Positions 1-10,082 of a DNA stretch of 64,000 nt are shown here, piece after piece. A program made the position numbers and the translations under genes. The notes under the pieces were generated by a model, which worked only from the letters and a program-made list of their open reading frames with translations, was not told where the DNA came from and did no database searches. The DNA comes from Leishmania donovani (taxonomy: Eukaryota > Euglenozoa > Kinetoplastea > Trypanosomatida > Trypanosomatidae): assembly GCF_000227135.1 (NCBI RefSeq), contig NC_018228.1, forward strand, positions 26,264-90,263. The letters are read 5' to 3'. Position 1 is the first letter of the stretch. Every line of letters starts with the position of its first letter.

Positions 1-54
<54 letters not shown>
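1..54. repeat. (GT)n microsatellite at window edge
   Basis: An uninterrupted GT dinucleotide run opens the window. The rest of 55-477 has no credible coding sequence and is the region downstream of the fucosyltransferase gene on the minus strand, so it probably holds its 3' UTR. Confidence 0.95.
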
Positions 55-55
<1 letters not shown>

Positions 56-477
56 GGTTATGGTCCGACAGTCACAGCCACGCTCGCCTCCTCTCGGCAT
101 GCGTGTGCGCACACAGGTGTTTGAAGGAAGCGCGTGTGCGTGGATGGGTGCGCTGCTCTTCAGCCGTGCGGTACCGTTTTGCCCTTGTCTGTGATACGGC
201 GCTGCCGCTGCTGCTGAGGGGGTTCATGACGCAGCTGAGCTCCCTCTTCCGGTGGGCAGAAGAGGATAAAGACGACGCACATCCTCGGCTGGATGCCACT
301 CCCATGAGAGACACCCAGACAAGAGACGAGCAAGCAAAACGCGCAGGTTGTATCCTGCCGCTGGCCTCTCCCATCTGGCGAGCGGTACCGTGAGGATGGC
401 AACGAGGAAAGAGAGATGCCTCATCCGTGCACCGACTCTCCGTGCCTCCACCACCACCCTCCCTCGGTTCACTTCGA

Positions 478-1524
478 TCAGATGAGTATCCATCCAGGGC
501 AGTAGAGGTGATTTGACGCCGGGTACGGATCCTTCACGAACCACCGGGACGGTGCGATGACACGGCGCAGTGAGACGCGGTTCAGGTAGGCGCCCCACCA
601 CGAGAAGGTCGAGTTTGCCATCACGACGTCGTTGCACTGCGACATCATCAGCAACTCCAGTACATCACGCGGCATTATCGGCACTGACGGCGACGACGCG
701 GTTGGCCTCGCCCATATCGCGCTTGCCTCCGTCGCGGCGCACACGAGGCTGGCCATCACGGCACCCTTGTACTTGGTGCGGAAGTACCCCACAACGGTGC
801 GCCCAAAGCGCTCCTCGTCGCAGAAGACAAGCAAGTGAAGCGGCAGCAGCGGCGGTGTGCCTGCAGTCGGCGCTTGGGCCGAGTCCACCGATGACTGCTG
901 CGGCCGCAGCAGCGAAGGCGGCTGCAAGAGCAGGCCACCAAGCAGCTGCCGCACTGCCACATCGTAGTACTCGACGACGTCGAGCTGCTCGAAGATGTCG
1001 GTAAAACGTGTGTAGTCGCCACGCCGCACGTGCAGGGCGACAGTGTGGCACGACCCGCCGCCGTAGTAGGTGGCCAGGTGCTCGCGGGCCGAGTCCCACA
1101 GCTCCCGCGGGATGACGGAGGACATGATCGGGTGGTCGTCGAAGAAGGCATCACTTTGGAAGAAGCCGATCATGTGGAAGGCGCAGGGCCGCTGCGCATC
1201 GAGTTGCACCTTCCGCACGGGTCGCGTCTCGGGCACCGTCACGACAGGCAGCGGCGGCGAGGACGCACACATCTGTACGCCGTGACGACCGAGGTCGCGA
1301 AAAAGTGTGTCCCAGTAGGTGGGACGTGGGCCCTCGGCGCTGCTGCTGAACGGCGCCGCCTCCAGGTAGGCTGGGATGCCAGTCCGGTGCGCAGTGGCTA
1401 ACAGATTTGCAACGAGGAAAAGCTGGTTGCCCATGCCGCCGACAATGTTAGTTGTGAGGCGTGCTTTCGACGGTGATGGTGTCGCTGCTGCGACGGCAGC
1501 ACGAATCCGAGCGGAAGCCCTCAT
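478..1524 (-). CDS. FUT1: GT11 alpha-1,2-fucosyltransferase (FUT1 type, probably mitochondrial)
   Basis: This 348-residue protein should transfer fucose from GDP-fucose to galactose-containing acceptors. The family motifs are visible: GGMGNQLF (residues 29-36), HVRRGDY (165-171, the GT11 HxRRxD nucleotide-sugar motif) and NSTFSWWGAYL (304-314). Residues 1-25 are rich in Arg and Ala with no acids, which fits a mitochondrial presequence; the trypanosomatid homologues TbFUT1 and LmjFUT1 are known to be mitochondrial and essential. The open frame continues upstream to 2190, but that part is low-complexity Arg/Ser/Pro and looks like 5' UTR. I therefore start at the ATG that gives a compact N-terminus just before the first motif. 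The gene ends at a TGA at 478-480. Confidence 0.9.
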   Translation of the reverse strand: MRASARIRAAVAAATPSPSKARLTTNIVGGMGNQLFLVANLLATAHRTGIPAYLEAAPFSSSAEGPRPTYWDTLFRDLGRHGVQMCASSPPLPVVTVPETRPVRKVQLDAQRPCAFHMIGFFQSDAFFDDHPIMSSVIPRELWDSAREHLATYYGGGSCHTVALHVRRGDYTRFTDIFEQLDVVEYYDVAVRQLLGGLLLQPPSLLRPQQSSVDSAQAPTAGTPPLLPLHLLVFCDEERFGRTVVGYFRTKYKGAVMASLVCAATEASAIWARPTASSPSVPIMPRDVLELLMMSQCNDVVMANSTFSWWGAYLNRVSLRRVIAPSRWFVKDPYPASNHLYCPGWILI

Positions 1525-2533
1525 GGAAGGCGATGGTGCGTGAGCAGTTGAGCTTTCGTGCCGACGTATGTGGGAAGAAGGGAGGAAGGGTGACGATGTC
1601 CTGTGCTGCAGCCGTGTTGGCGAGTCGAGTATCGCCGGGCGGTGACGGTGGGGGGAGAGGGAGGGGTCTCTGATCACGACACACGGCCCTCGGGCAGGCA
1701 CAGACGCACGCACAAGGCTTCCTTTTAAAGTCGCCTCCCTGTCAACCCGCAGGTAGCCCGATGGAGCCAGTGTCCGCTGCAGAGCACGTCTACGCAGAGG
1801 TGCGCAGCACTGTGCACGCGGTCGTGGGTGGCGGAGGGGAGGAGAGGCTGAGATTGGAGTCCTGGACACACAGGCACACGCGCAGAGAGACAGAGAGAGG
1901 AGGTGAAGGCGGCGACGGAAAAGAACAGCGGAGAGTCGCGAGGCAGCCAAAGAGGGGCGCATGAGCAGAGAAGCGAAACTAGCAAGATCAACGTGAGTGA
2001 CTTCACGTCGCCGCCAACGCAGATCCCTCCCTCCCCCCTCCTTGCCCCTCTCGCAGGCCTTTGGGCATGTTGTCCAACGTGGAGTCGCGCGAGAAAAGGC
2101 GAAAGGAGAGCGAGGGACTGCGCGTTGATGAGGTGCAGCAAAGACGGAACACGTAAATGCCGATCCGTCCTGCGCTACGCGGCGCACCACGTAGAGACAA
2201 AGGATGAGCCCACGCGTGCGTGTACGGCCGTCTGCGTTGCTGTATGCATGCCTGATCGGCGGTAAAGATCAAGCAATTCTTAAGGCATGTGTGGCCTCAA
2301 CTCGCTCAGGGAGATGAGCGCACCCTGCACAATCAAACATGCCCGCGCACACGCACGTGTCACCATGCAAGACAGCAAAATTCGAACAGAAGCTCACACG
2401 TCCGCCTTAAACCCGCTTCGGGGGGAGTGTCGTACACACACAAACACCACACTGCCTGCGAGTCAGCTGACAGAAGCACCCACGTGGAGAGTACGTGCCC
2501 CGAAAGCAGCGAGGAAAGAGGCACACCCGACCG
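1525..2533. other. spacer between FUT1 and glutaredoxin
   Basis: About 1 kb without a supported gene. It holds pyrimidine-rich tracts on the minus strand (GA-rich on plus, for example 1880-1930) of the kind that guide trans-splicing of FUT1. I see nothing else in it. Confidence 0.5.
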
Positions 2534-3121
2534 CTACGGTTTGGTATCACGATGCTTGATGCCCTTCTGATCCAGCAGCATCTGCAAGTCGCCGCCCTCC
2601 GCCATCTTCAGGATGATGTCGACGCCGCCGGCAAACTCACCCTTCACAAACAACTGCGGGATCGTCGGCCACTCGCTCACCTCCTTCACGTAGCTGCGCA
2701 CCACCGGGTGAGCGAGCACGTCGAATGAGGTGTACTCCACCCCAAGCGCCTCCATCACGTCAATCATGCGCTTCGAGAAGGCGCACATTGGCGCCTCCGG
2801 AACGCCCTTGATGAACACGACAATGTCCTCATCGCGGATTGTGTCGTCTATATCCTTCTTGATCATGGCGATCTCGTCCTGCGCGAGGTCGCTGGATACC
2901 ATGCGGGGCTGAAAATCAGGGTGCGTCTCCTCAGCGTCCGTATCGCCGCCCATCGCCGGCGGCGTCTGCGTTGTCGGCGCGGATGGCGCCAACCACACCA
3001 GGCTGCTGCTGCTGAACGAGCGCGTCGTCCCCGCCAGCGCGCGATGCTGCAGAGCCACGGACGACGCACCGGCCACCGCCGATACGCCGCGCATGAGCAC
3101 GCGGTAAGAAAACGGCAGCAT
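2534..3121 (-). CDS. monothiol glutaredoxin, mitochondrial (1-Cys-Grx1 type)
   Basis: A 195-residue protein: an N-terminal extension of about 85 residues, Arg/Ser/Ala-rich at its start as in a mitochondrial presequence, then one monothiol glutaredoxin domain (about 85-188). The active site reads CAFS (Cys113) instead of the usual CGFS; trypanosomatid 1-C-Grx1 is known for a CAYS variant, so this fits the lineage. Lys105 before the site, WPTIPQLF (151-158, carrying the cis-Pro) and GGVD (165-168) are the glutathione-binding elements. Such proteins carry Fe-S clusters with glutathione or trypanothione in mitochondrial iron-sulfur assembly. The open frame extends to 3769, but the Met chosen starts the basic presequence. 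It stops with TAG. Confidence 0.9.
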   Translation of the reverse strand: MLPFSYRVLMRGVSAVAGASSVALQHRALAGTTRSFSSSSLVWLAPSAPTTQTPPAMGGDTDAEETHPDFQPRMVSSDLAQDEIAMIKKDIDDTIRDEDIVVFIKGVPEAPMCAFSKRMIDVMEALGVEYTSFDVLAHPVVRSYVKEVSEWPTIPQLFVKGEFAGGVDIILKMAEGGDLQMLLDQKGIKHRDTKP

Positions 3122-4328
3122 GCGCACCTTCTGCACAGCCAAGCGTGACGTGCAAGACAACGGCCCGCAGAGCACAGCAGAAAGAGAGAAGGGGGGGGGG
3201 CAGAGGAAGGAAAGACGCGAGAGCTGATGCAGGCGCAGGAGCAACGGAGGATCTTGCGTGCGTGCGTGCGTGCCGTCACTGCGCCCCCGGCCTACGATGC
3301 GGCTCCAGCGCCACGTGTTTCCTTCTTTTTGTGTGTGCGTGTGGTGAAAACGGCCCTCGAGTGTGTGGGGGTGCTGACAGCTCCAGTGCTTTACACAGCG
3401 GTGGTGTGCGTGGGAAAGCTTGTGTGTCCATTGTGTTGGTTGGTGCATGTTGTCGAGGGCGCGTGTGCACAGGCGAGAGCGCCACGTCAACGGCCAGGAA
3501 GGAGGGGCGAGGGAGGGCAGCACATGAGGGGAGGCGAAGGAAAGGCAAACAAAAAATGAGCGGATCGCACACGTGCTCGGGGAGCGCCTGCACATCCGTG
3601 TGCCTGCCGCGAGCGTGCACCTACTCGCGCACCAGCCCGCCAATGGAAGTCGCCACGGCGTGGTAGGCAGTCGCAGAGCAACGGAAGGGAGATGCAGAGA
3701 AGGAGAGTCGCGTAACGCTCTACGATCCTCCTGCTCCCCACTGCACCACTCTACATCCACTTCCCGCAACTTTCTCCATGGTCGCCACCCACACCTTCTC
3801 AGCAGCAGTGGCAGCGTCTGTAGCAGCGGCGTGAAGGACTAGCGGCGGTGGAACGGGAGGGGGAGGAGGGGGTACGCGCGAGAGGCGCGCTCTTCTCTTC
3901 GTGGCGATCCCTTGGTTGCCGTGTGGGTGGGTGTGTGGAGGGGGGGAGGGGGCGTTGTGAGGACGCTTCGCAGGGATTCTCGCAGAAAGAAGAAGCAAAA
4001 CGGAACATAAGGTGCGCGCACCGAACTCCGGAGTGTGCGTGTGTGGAAGGAGAGAAGGGGTGGCGTGTGCGCCAGGTGCACCTGCGGGTGACGTGGGGTC
4101 GGACGTGGTGGAGCACCTTCGGGAGAGTAGTTTGAGCGAACACTTCGAGCCACTCATCACATCAGCCACGGCGCCTTACATTGCCACTTCTGCACACACG
4201 AAAACACGCACACACACATGCGCAGTGGCCATCGGCTTTCCTTCCTTTCGGACCCTCTACCCAGCCTCCTCCTCCGGTGCCCTCGAGCATCACCACCACC
4301 GCTAGCTGCAGTGCTCTACCAAGTCGAG
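3122..4328. other. spacer between glutaredoxin and module protein A
   Basis: About 1.2 kb of GA/GT-rich sequence (minus-strand pyrimidine tracts near 3190-3220, 3500-3550 and 3850-3880). Reading frames across it are Arg/Pro/Ser low complexity without conserved features. No gene is supported. Confidence 0.5.
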
Positions 4329-6302
4329 TCACCAGCTGCTGTCACTGTCGGAGTCGATCAGGAGGCGCTTGAACCTCGAGACCGCTCTCTGTGCTTGCGG
4401 CTCAGAGGCCTTGGCAGCAGAGGCGTCGTTGCAGCTCGTCGCGAAGGCAGCTTGGCTGGGTGGGTGCGGCGGCGGTTGCGTAGGGTTGGTGGAAGTCAGT
4501 GCGGGTTCCCGCGCCTGCGCCCGCACCGACGTGGGTCCCGGGGGTACTGCCGGCGGCGTCTTGGCGATCGGAATCTGCGCATCGGGGCTGCTAACTGGCA
4601 CCTTCACAAGCTGGTCAGTTGCAAGCGGGGGCTGCGACCCGGTCGGTGGATGCGGTGTTGACCCCGCCCCCGTGTCCGTGGGCCACGTGATACTCGGTGT
4701 CGATGCGGGCACGGCCGACGCCAAGACGCGCTCCGGGGTCCCTTCCGCAATCTCTGCGTCTTCTGTGTGGGAAGCCGTGGCAGGTTTCTGCTCAACTGCG
4801 GTATCAGAGCCGTCTTCGTGCTTCTCCGGCGCTGCGACATGCACAATGGAGGAGCAGAGAGGCTGCGACGACGACGTCACCGGCTGTGGCGGGTCCGCCA
4901 GCTGGGAGAGTTCAACCACAGACTGCTGTGCTAGCTTGACGGGGAATGCTGGGAGAGGGATGGCGGCCGAGCTGAAGGCAGCTGATGCCGCTGGCGCCGA
5001 CAAGTCCCAGACGTTGTTGCTGATATTGTTGTTGGTCGTCGTAGTAGCCAACGGCTGCTGCTGTGGAGCCGGCGTGTCGGCAGGGGCGGTGAGAGTTGGC
5101 GCTGCCGGCGTCGGCGAGGTGGCTGCTGTATTTTCATCAGCCTCACCCTCCTCCTGCTCCTTGTGCACCTCACGGGGGCGAGTGGACGGCAGTGGAGACG
5201 TCGTCGCCGTGGACGTCTTTCGACGGGCCCTTCGTGCGGCACTGCTCGACGAAGACTGCGGCTTCGACGGGGGTGGCGCGTACTGGTAGGTATTTGCCTT
5301 TTCCGTGCTGGTCTGGAAGAGGTGCGTGTCGATGCCGAGGTGGCGCTTCTCCTCCGGTGTGAGATAGGCCGCGACCAGCTCGTGCACGGCGTCGTGCAAG
5401 ACCTCAAGCGCGTCTTCGACCGACTCTACAGCGGACTGCTGCTGGGGTGTGGGCTCGCAGGCGAGTCGGACCTCGCCGTGCCTCTCCTTACAGTAGCGAG
5501 GGTCGGTGCGCATCGCCTGCGTCACCTGGTTCCTCATGTTCTCGCGGCAGTCGTACAACTCTGCTATCTCGTCGTAGAGGTCAATCAACTTCCTTGTGAC
5601 GCCGTTGCGGTAGCGGACGCGCTCCGTGGACGTCGTGCAGCCAGGGCGGGCCTGCGCAATGTCGCGGCTGCGATGCGACTGCTGGTCACTCGTAGTGGAA
5701 CGTGGTGGCGGTGAGCTGCCGGAGGAATGCCGCCCTGCGGTAGCGGTGGCGCCGCCCGCCCGCTCCGCTCGCACTCGCCTGCCTGCAGCTTCGTAGTCCC
5801 GCTGAGCCGCCACTGCTGCCGAGGGAGGCGATACCTCCATGTAGGAAGACGTAAATGGCTGTCGCATGACGTTGGAAGAGGAGCGCAGCGTCGTCTCTGT
5901 GGCCCTAGCTGCGGATGCGGCCGCACCGCTGAGATAAGATAGAGTACGGGCGGCTGTGAAGGCAGTCGGGCACGACGAGGGGATGCAGTACGCGTGCGGT
6001 GTGCCGCTTCTGCTGCCGCCACTTCTGCGCTCAACACCAGTTGCCGCGGTCGTCGGGTTGGGAATGGGAGAAAGTGTCCAGAGCGGCTTTCCAAGCGGCG
6101 TCGTCCACTGCGGCTGGCGGTACTCCACGACGGGGGCTGTCAGCATCGCGCTGATGTCGCGTGCGCGGCCGTAGTGGCGAAGCGGTAGCAGCGTCGTGGT
6201 GCTGGAGGGGGCAGCGCGACCATCCATATTGTAGTGCACCGTGTACCGATTCTCTCGCTGAGGTCTCTGGTCACGTGAGCACGGTCCAGGGTCGAAGTGC
6301 AT
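4329..6302 (-). CDS. conserved kinetoplastid hypothetical protein with helical module A
   Basis: I do not recognise this 657-residue protein by name. Most of it is low-complexity Ser/Thr/Pro/Ala. One ordered helical stretch lies at about residues 234-330, from GVTRKLIDLYDEIAELYD to the segment ending LTPEEKRHLGIDTHLF. The next gene downstream in coordinate (7590-8786) carries a recognisable diverged copy of this stretch (VESVEDALEVL here against LSEVEDTLQVL there, then LTPEEKRHLG against LSDEEKISMG), so the two look like an old tandem duplication. The C-terminus ends with an acidic DSDSDSSW tail. The ATG at 6300-6302 is the first in frame downstream of a (GT)n tract; another Met lies 25 codons later. 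The frame is open for more than 2 kb and ends in TGA. Confidence 0.75.
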   Translation of the reverse strand: MHFDPGPCSRDQRPQRENRYTVHYNMDGRAAPSSTTTLLPLRHYGRARDISAMLTAPVVEYRQPQWTTPLGKPLWTLSPIPNPTTAATGVERRSGGSRSGTPHAYCIPSSCPTAFTAARTLSYLSGAAASAARATETTLRSSSNVMRQPFTSSYMEVSPPSAAVAAQRDYEAAGRRVRAERAGGATATAGRHSSGSSPPPRSTTSDQQSHRSRDIAQARPGCTTSTERVRYRNGVTRKLIDLYDEIAELYDCRENMRNQVTQAMRTDPRYCKERHGEVRLACEPTPQQQSAVESVEDALEVLHDAVHELVAAYLTPEEKRHLGIDTHLFQTSTEKANTYQYAPPPSKPQSSSSSAARRARRKTSTATTSPLPSTRPREVHKEQEEGEADENTAATSPTPAAPTLTAPADTPAPQQQPLATTTTNNNISNNVWDLSAPAASAAFSSAAIPLPAFPVKLAQQSVVELSQLADPPQPVTSSSQPLCSSIVHVAAPEKHEDGSDTAVEQKPATASHTEDAEIAEGTPERVLASAVPASTPSITWPTDTGAGSTPHPPTGSQPPLATDQLVKVPVSSPDAQIPIAKTPPAVPPGPTSVRAQAREPALTSTNPTQPPPHPPSQAAFATSCNDASAAKASEPQAQRAVSRFKRLLIDSDSDSSW

Positions 6303-7589
6303 GGCGTTGATGTATGGTGATGCACGTGCGTGTGTGTGTGCGTGTGTGTGTGTGTCAGGTGGCGAGGAGAAGGGAACGCACCAGACTAGGGAGAGCGTGA
6401 GGAAGTGCGTGAGCCGAAAGGGGCCCGCGAAGTTCGTTCTCCGCTGCAGGGGAGGGGGCGGTGAGAGTGAGGGGGCCGGATGGCGAAGTGAATGGTGTCT
6501 ATGCGGTTGCGTGCGCTGTGCAGGATGCAACAGGAGCGGGGGTGGAGGCGGCGAAGAGGAGGGCGGCTGGGGGCAAGCGGCCCAAGTCGGCGTCGCCGCT
6601 GTGGCTGCTGCGGTTGCAGAGTCGTGTCACACGTACGCCCCAGCAGTGGACGAAAGAGAAGAGAAGAACCACCGAGAGAGAGACAGCGAGAGAGAGTCGG
6701 GGGGGGATGGGAGGCAAGTATGGAGCGGAGTGCGAGAAATGTACGAGGATGTTAGCATCATGGACGGGGCCACGGCAGCTGGCAGCAGACCTACAACAGC
6801 ACAAGGACGAAGACGGTCGTGGGCACGATGAGTCGAGCGAAACGAGTAGCGTCTGCGGCCTTGCAAGGCTGCAGCGGTCCAGAGTATAAAGTGTGCAGGA
6901 GAGACGAGGGCGAGCGCGAGGGAAGGAGAGATGTCACGCGCTATGCTGTGTCTCTGCGTCACCGACGCCTGTCCTTGACACATGCGCGAGGCGTCCCGTA
7001 TGCCTAGCGCGGCCCAGCGTGATCTCCATCGCTGTATTCTTCATGTATCTCGTCGTGTTCCGTCGAAGACGTAACGGCACTCGATGCTGCCTGTCGCTGC
7101 GGTCGACAGCGAGTTCAACGATGACGCGGGTGTCCTCAAACGTTGGATCGTTCACTGTGTGTGTTTGTGTGCGCGCGCGCTTCTTGTCCTCCCCCTATCA
7201 CCGCCCCCTCCCACGTGCTGCGGTGGTGTCGATACAAGGGCGGCTGAGGGCGGTGGCGGTGTTGCTCGTAGGCGGTGTGTGCCGATGAGCCGACGGCTGG
7301 CGCCACGATCGCATCTAAGAAGGCCAACAACAGGAAATATACATACAGAAGGAAGCCAGTGAGCATGCGGAAGGCAATGCAGGAGACGGAGGCGGAGGAG
7401 AGCGACGGTGACAGGCGCACGCGCATCGTGGCATTCAACCGGCTACCCCACCCACCCACCCTCAACATCGCCGAAGCGGTCTTTCCCCTCGAATGGCAGC
7501 GTTACGTGGGAGGAGAAGACTAAGGGACATGTGTCATGAAGGCGCCCGTGAAGCCGAGTACTGCCAGCCCCTTCCGCGCACGTCCCTCC
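6303..7589. other. spacer between module proteins A and B
   Basis: It has a (GT)n tract at about 6325-6356 and GA-rich stretches (6655-6710) that are minus-strand polypyrimidine tracts. No coding sequence is supported. Confidence 0.5.
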
Positions 7590-8786
7590 TCAGCGACGCG
7601 ACACTGTCGAGCTGGAGCTGGTCAATACACTCGCAGACGCCGATGAAGCCCTCGAAGGTAGAGACGATGATCTCGACGCTGCGACGCGTGCCCGATTACC
7701 GCGCCGCGGTGGCGTCGCCGCCGCTGATCGCGATGCACCGTGCTCGCTTCGACGGCTTGCTCCCGCCTCACACTGCGCCTTCAGTTCCCTAATGCGCAGC
7801 TGATACTGCTTGCGCAACTCCTCCAACAGCGGATCGTCGCCGGCGCCCCGGCTCGCACAGGAGGACTTGCCACTGTGCACGTGCCGGTTCGAGCTGGAGC
7901 TCACCAGCCCCGCTTCGTCGTCGTTGTGGTGGTGGTGGTGCTGCGCATGGCTGCCCTGGTGGCGACGACTGTGTCCCTCACGTGTTGTGTGGACGGCAGC
8001 AGTAGCAGCACTAGACGCGGAAGGCTTTATGTGGGCACTCGCCACAGGTCCTGCAGACGAGGAAACTGACATCACACTGGCTGGCAGCGCGCGCTGTGGC
8101 GAGGTGGAAGTGCTCTGCGAGCGCGACACCACCACTTCCTTGTCTATGTCCGGCGCGCGCAGGTACGCGGGGTTTGCGCCCATGGAGATCTTCTCCTCAT
8201 CCGACAAGAAATGCGCGGCGAAGCGGACCGACGTGTTGCGCAGCACCTGCAGCGTGTCCTCCACTTCACTCAGTATGGTCTCCTGCAGCGCGATGTGCTG
8301 CGCGGCGGCGGCAGGGATCGGGATGCCGTCTGGAATGCTGTCACGTCGGCGGAGGCGCCACTCGTCTCGCACATCCGCGAGGATGTCAGGGCGCAGCTGC
8401 ATCGCTGTCCGCCACACAGGCCGAAGTTGCGTGCGCATGGTTGCGTGCAGCGACTCGACGTTGTTGTGGAACTCTGCGTAGCTGCGCACTGCCTCTTCCC
8501 GCACCCAGGCCGCATCCTCGAAAGTCTCAATGCTGCTCTGCACCGCCTCCTCCGTCAGCAGCGGTGTCGCGGAGGCCCCGTTGACGCGCCCGGGCGCCCG
8601 CCCGGCCCCATCCGCGTACGATGCATCTCCTACGCCGCCTTGCACACTGCGCAGCGGCGCACCAGAAGACTGCGTTAGTGCCATCACGATGACGTTGCGC
8701 AGTGACGGCGGCACATCTGCCCAGTCGCCGTCACCGCGCGCCACTGCTCTCACCACGCGAGAGACGCTAGACTCCCTTGCCGGCAT
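7590..8786 (-). CDS. conserved hypothetical protein, diverged paralogue of the 4329-6302 gene
   Basis: This 398-residue protein has no domain I can name. Residues about 95-208 form a predominantly helical segment, including LSEVEDTLQVL and LSDEEKISMGANPAYL, that aligns in order and spacing with residues about 234-330 of its tandem neighbour. Around residue 280 there is a short His-rich patch (HAQHHHHHN), and the C-terminal quarter is Ser/Arg-rich and probably disordered. The start at 8784-8786 is the first ATG of the frame and begins a plausible folded N-terminus (MPARESSVSRVVRAVARG). It is a real gene by frame length and by the shared module; its function is unknown. Confidence 0.75.
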   Translation of the reverse strand: MPARESSVSRVVRAVARGDGDWADVPPSLRNVIVMALTQSSGAPLRSVQGGVGDASYADGAGRAPGRVNGASATPLLTEEAVQSSIETFEDAAWVREEAVRSYAEFHNNVESLHATMRTQLRPVWRTAMQLRPDILADVRDEWRLRRRDSIPDGIPIPAAAAQHIALQETILSEVEDTLQVLRNTSVRFAAHFLSDEEKISMGANPAYLRAPDIDKEVVVSRSQSTSTSPQRALPASVMSVSSSAGPVASAHIKPSASSAATAAVHTTREGHSRRHQGSHAQHHHHHNDDEAGLVSSSSNRHVHSGKSSCASRGAGDDPLLEELRKQYQLRIRELKAQCEAGASRRSEHGASRSAAATPPRRGNRARVAASRSSSLPSRASSASASVLTSSSSTVSRR

Positions 8787-9491
8787 CCTTGGGCCAACGG
8801 CTCCCTCGATGTGTATGCGCGTAGGTGGGGGTGGGAGATCCGAAGATAGGTGTGCCCCTCGCTCGCTCTATCACTGTGCGCGTGTGCTTGTCTAAGATGA
8901 GCCTATCCGTGCAGGCGCACATGTGGACAGCGGAGCGGAGCAGGAGACAAGAAAGAGGGAGCAGCAGCAGGAGAGCATGGTAAAGTTAGAGGCGCTGGCG
9001 CACGTGCTGTGCCAGACATAACGCAGATACTCGCCATGCGAAACGATCCCAGATACGGACGCTCGCACGTGCGGGCGGGTTCCTCCTCGAACGCCGCCGA
9101 TAGTGTGCACTTCATCGCCGTCCAACGCCTCGTCGCCTCCCTCACAGACAGACGGCCTTTACGGCCTTGTGCGGCAAGGCGTGCGGGCACGCAGCACTGC
9201 GTGTGTGTGGTAGAGCGGCACTCTGAGAACGGAGAGAGAGAAGCGCCGCAGCCCTCGCCCACGCCGTCGGCACATCTCTCTTCCCGCGCCACAAGAAAAG
9301 CAACAGCCACACGCAGCAGGTGTCGAAGTGCGTCAGAGCGCGCGTCGCCTGCGCGGAGGCCGCCCCCCACGGAACACACACGCGCCGGCCCGTGCGAAGC
9401 ATTTCCTCTTCCATCGTATTGCGCCGTCTGCAGGTTTCACCCGATGTGGCCATTCTTCTATAGAACATGAGAGTGGTGGGAAGAGGTGGAC
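8787..9491. other. spacer upstream of module protein B
   Basis: No gene is supported here. It is low-complexity DNA with GA-rich tracts that would be minus-strand pyrimidine tracts. Confidence 0.45.
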
Positions 9492-10082
9492 GCCGCTCTG
9501 CACCCCCCCCCGCCGCCGAGTGCTGCAGGCACCCCACCCCACTCTCATCGCCTGGTGCGAAGCAGCGCAAGACACACGCGCGCTGCAGCAGTGCGCCGGC
9601 TCGGTCATCGCAGCACGGCTCCTGCCTCAAACGCGACGACACCCACATACACACACATNNNNNNNNNNNNNNNNNNNNNNNNNNNNNNNNNNNNNNNNNN
9701 NNNNNNNNNNNNNNNNNNNNNNNNNNNNNNNNNNNNNNNNNNNNNNNNNNNNNNNNNNNNNNNNNNNNNNNNNNNNNNNNNNNNNNNNNNNNNNNNNNNN
9801 NNNNNNNNNNNNNNNNNNNNNNNNNNNNNNNNNNNNNNNNNNNNNNNNNNNNNNNNNNNNNNNNNNNNNNNNNNNNNNNNNNNNNNNNNNNNNNNNNNNN
9901 NNNNNNNNNNNNNNNNNNNNNNNNNNNNNNNNNNNNNNNNNNNNNNNNNNNNNNNNNNNNNNNNNNNNNNNNNNNNNNNNNNNNNNNNNNNNNNNNNNNN
10001 NNNNNNNNNNNNNNNNNNNNNNNNNNNNNNNNNNNNNNNNNNNNNNNNNNNNNNNNNNNNGCCACGCATGGAGGTGCGTGCC
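9492..10082. repeat. dispersed repeat family A, copy 1 (interrupted by assembly gap)
   Basis: Bases 9492-9658 match 29481-29648 almost perfectly, apart from the length of a C-run and one base. After the gap, 10061-10082 matches 30054-30075. The gap (402 N) is almost exactly as long as the corresponding part of copy 2 (405 bases), so it probably hides the rest of the same repeat. Size, non-coding nature and spacer location resemble Leishmania SIDER retroposons, but I cannot confirm the family. Confidence 0.75.
9659..10060. other. assembly gap (402 N)
   Basis: A run of N inside repeat family A copy 1. Confidence 1.

Noticed and set aside
1..54. Telomere or subtelomere
   Set aside because: The edge is plain GT dinucleotide; no TTAGGG-type repeats or subtelomeric gene families are seen.
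1525..2190. N-terminal extension of the fucosyltransferase frame
   Set aside because: 222 extra residues of Arg/Ser/Pro low complexity without motif; the compact 348-residue protein is complete and has its own presequence-like start.
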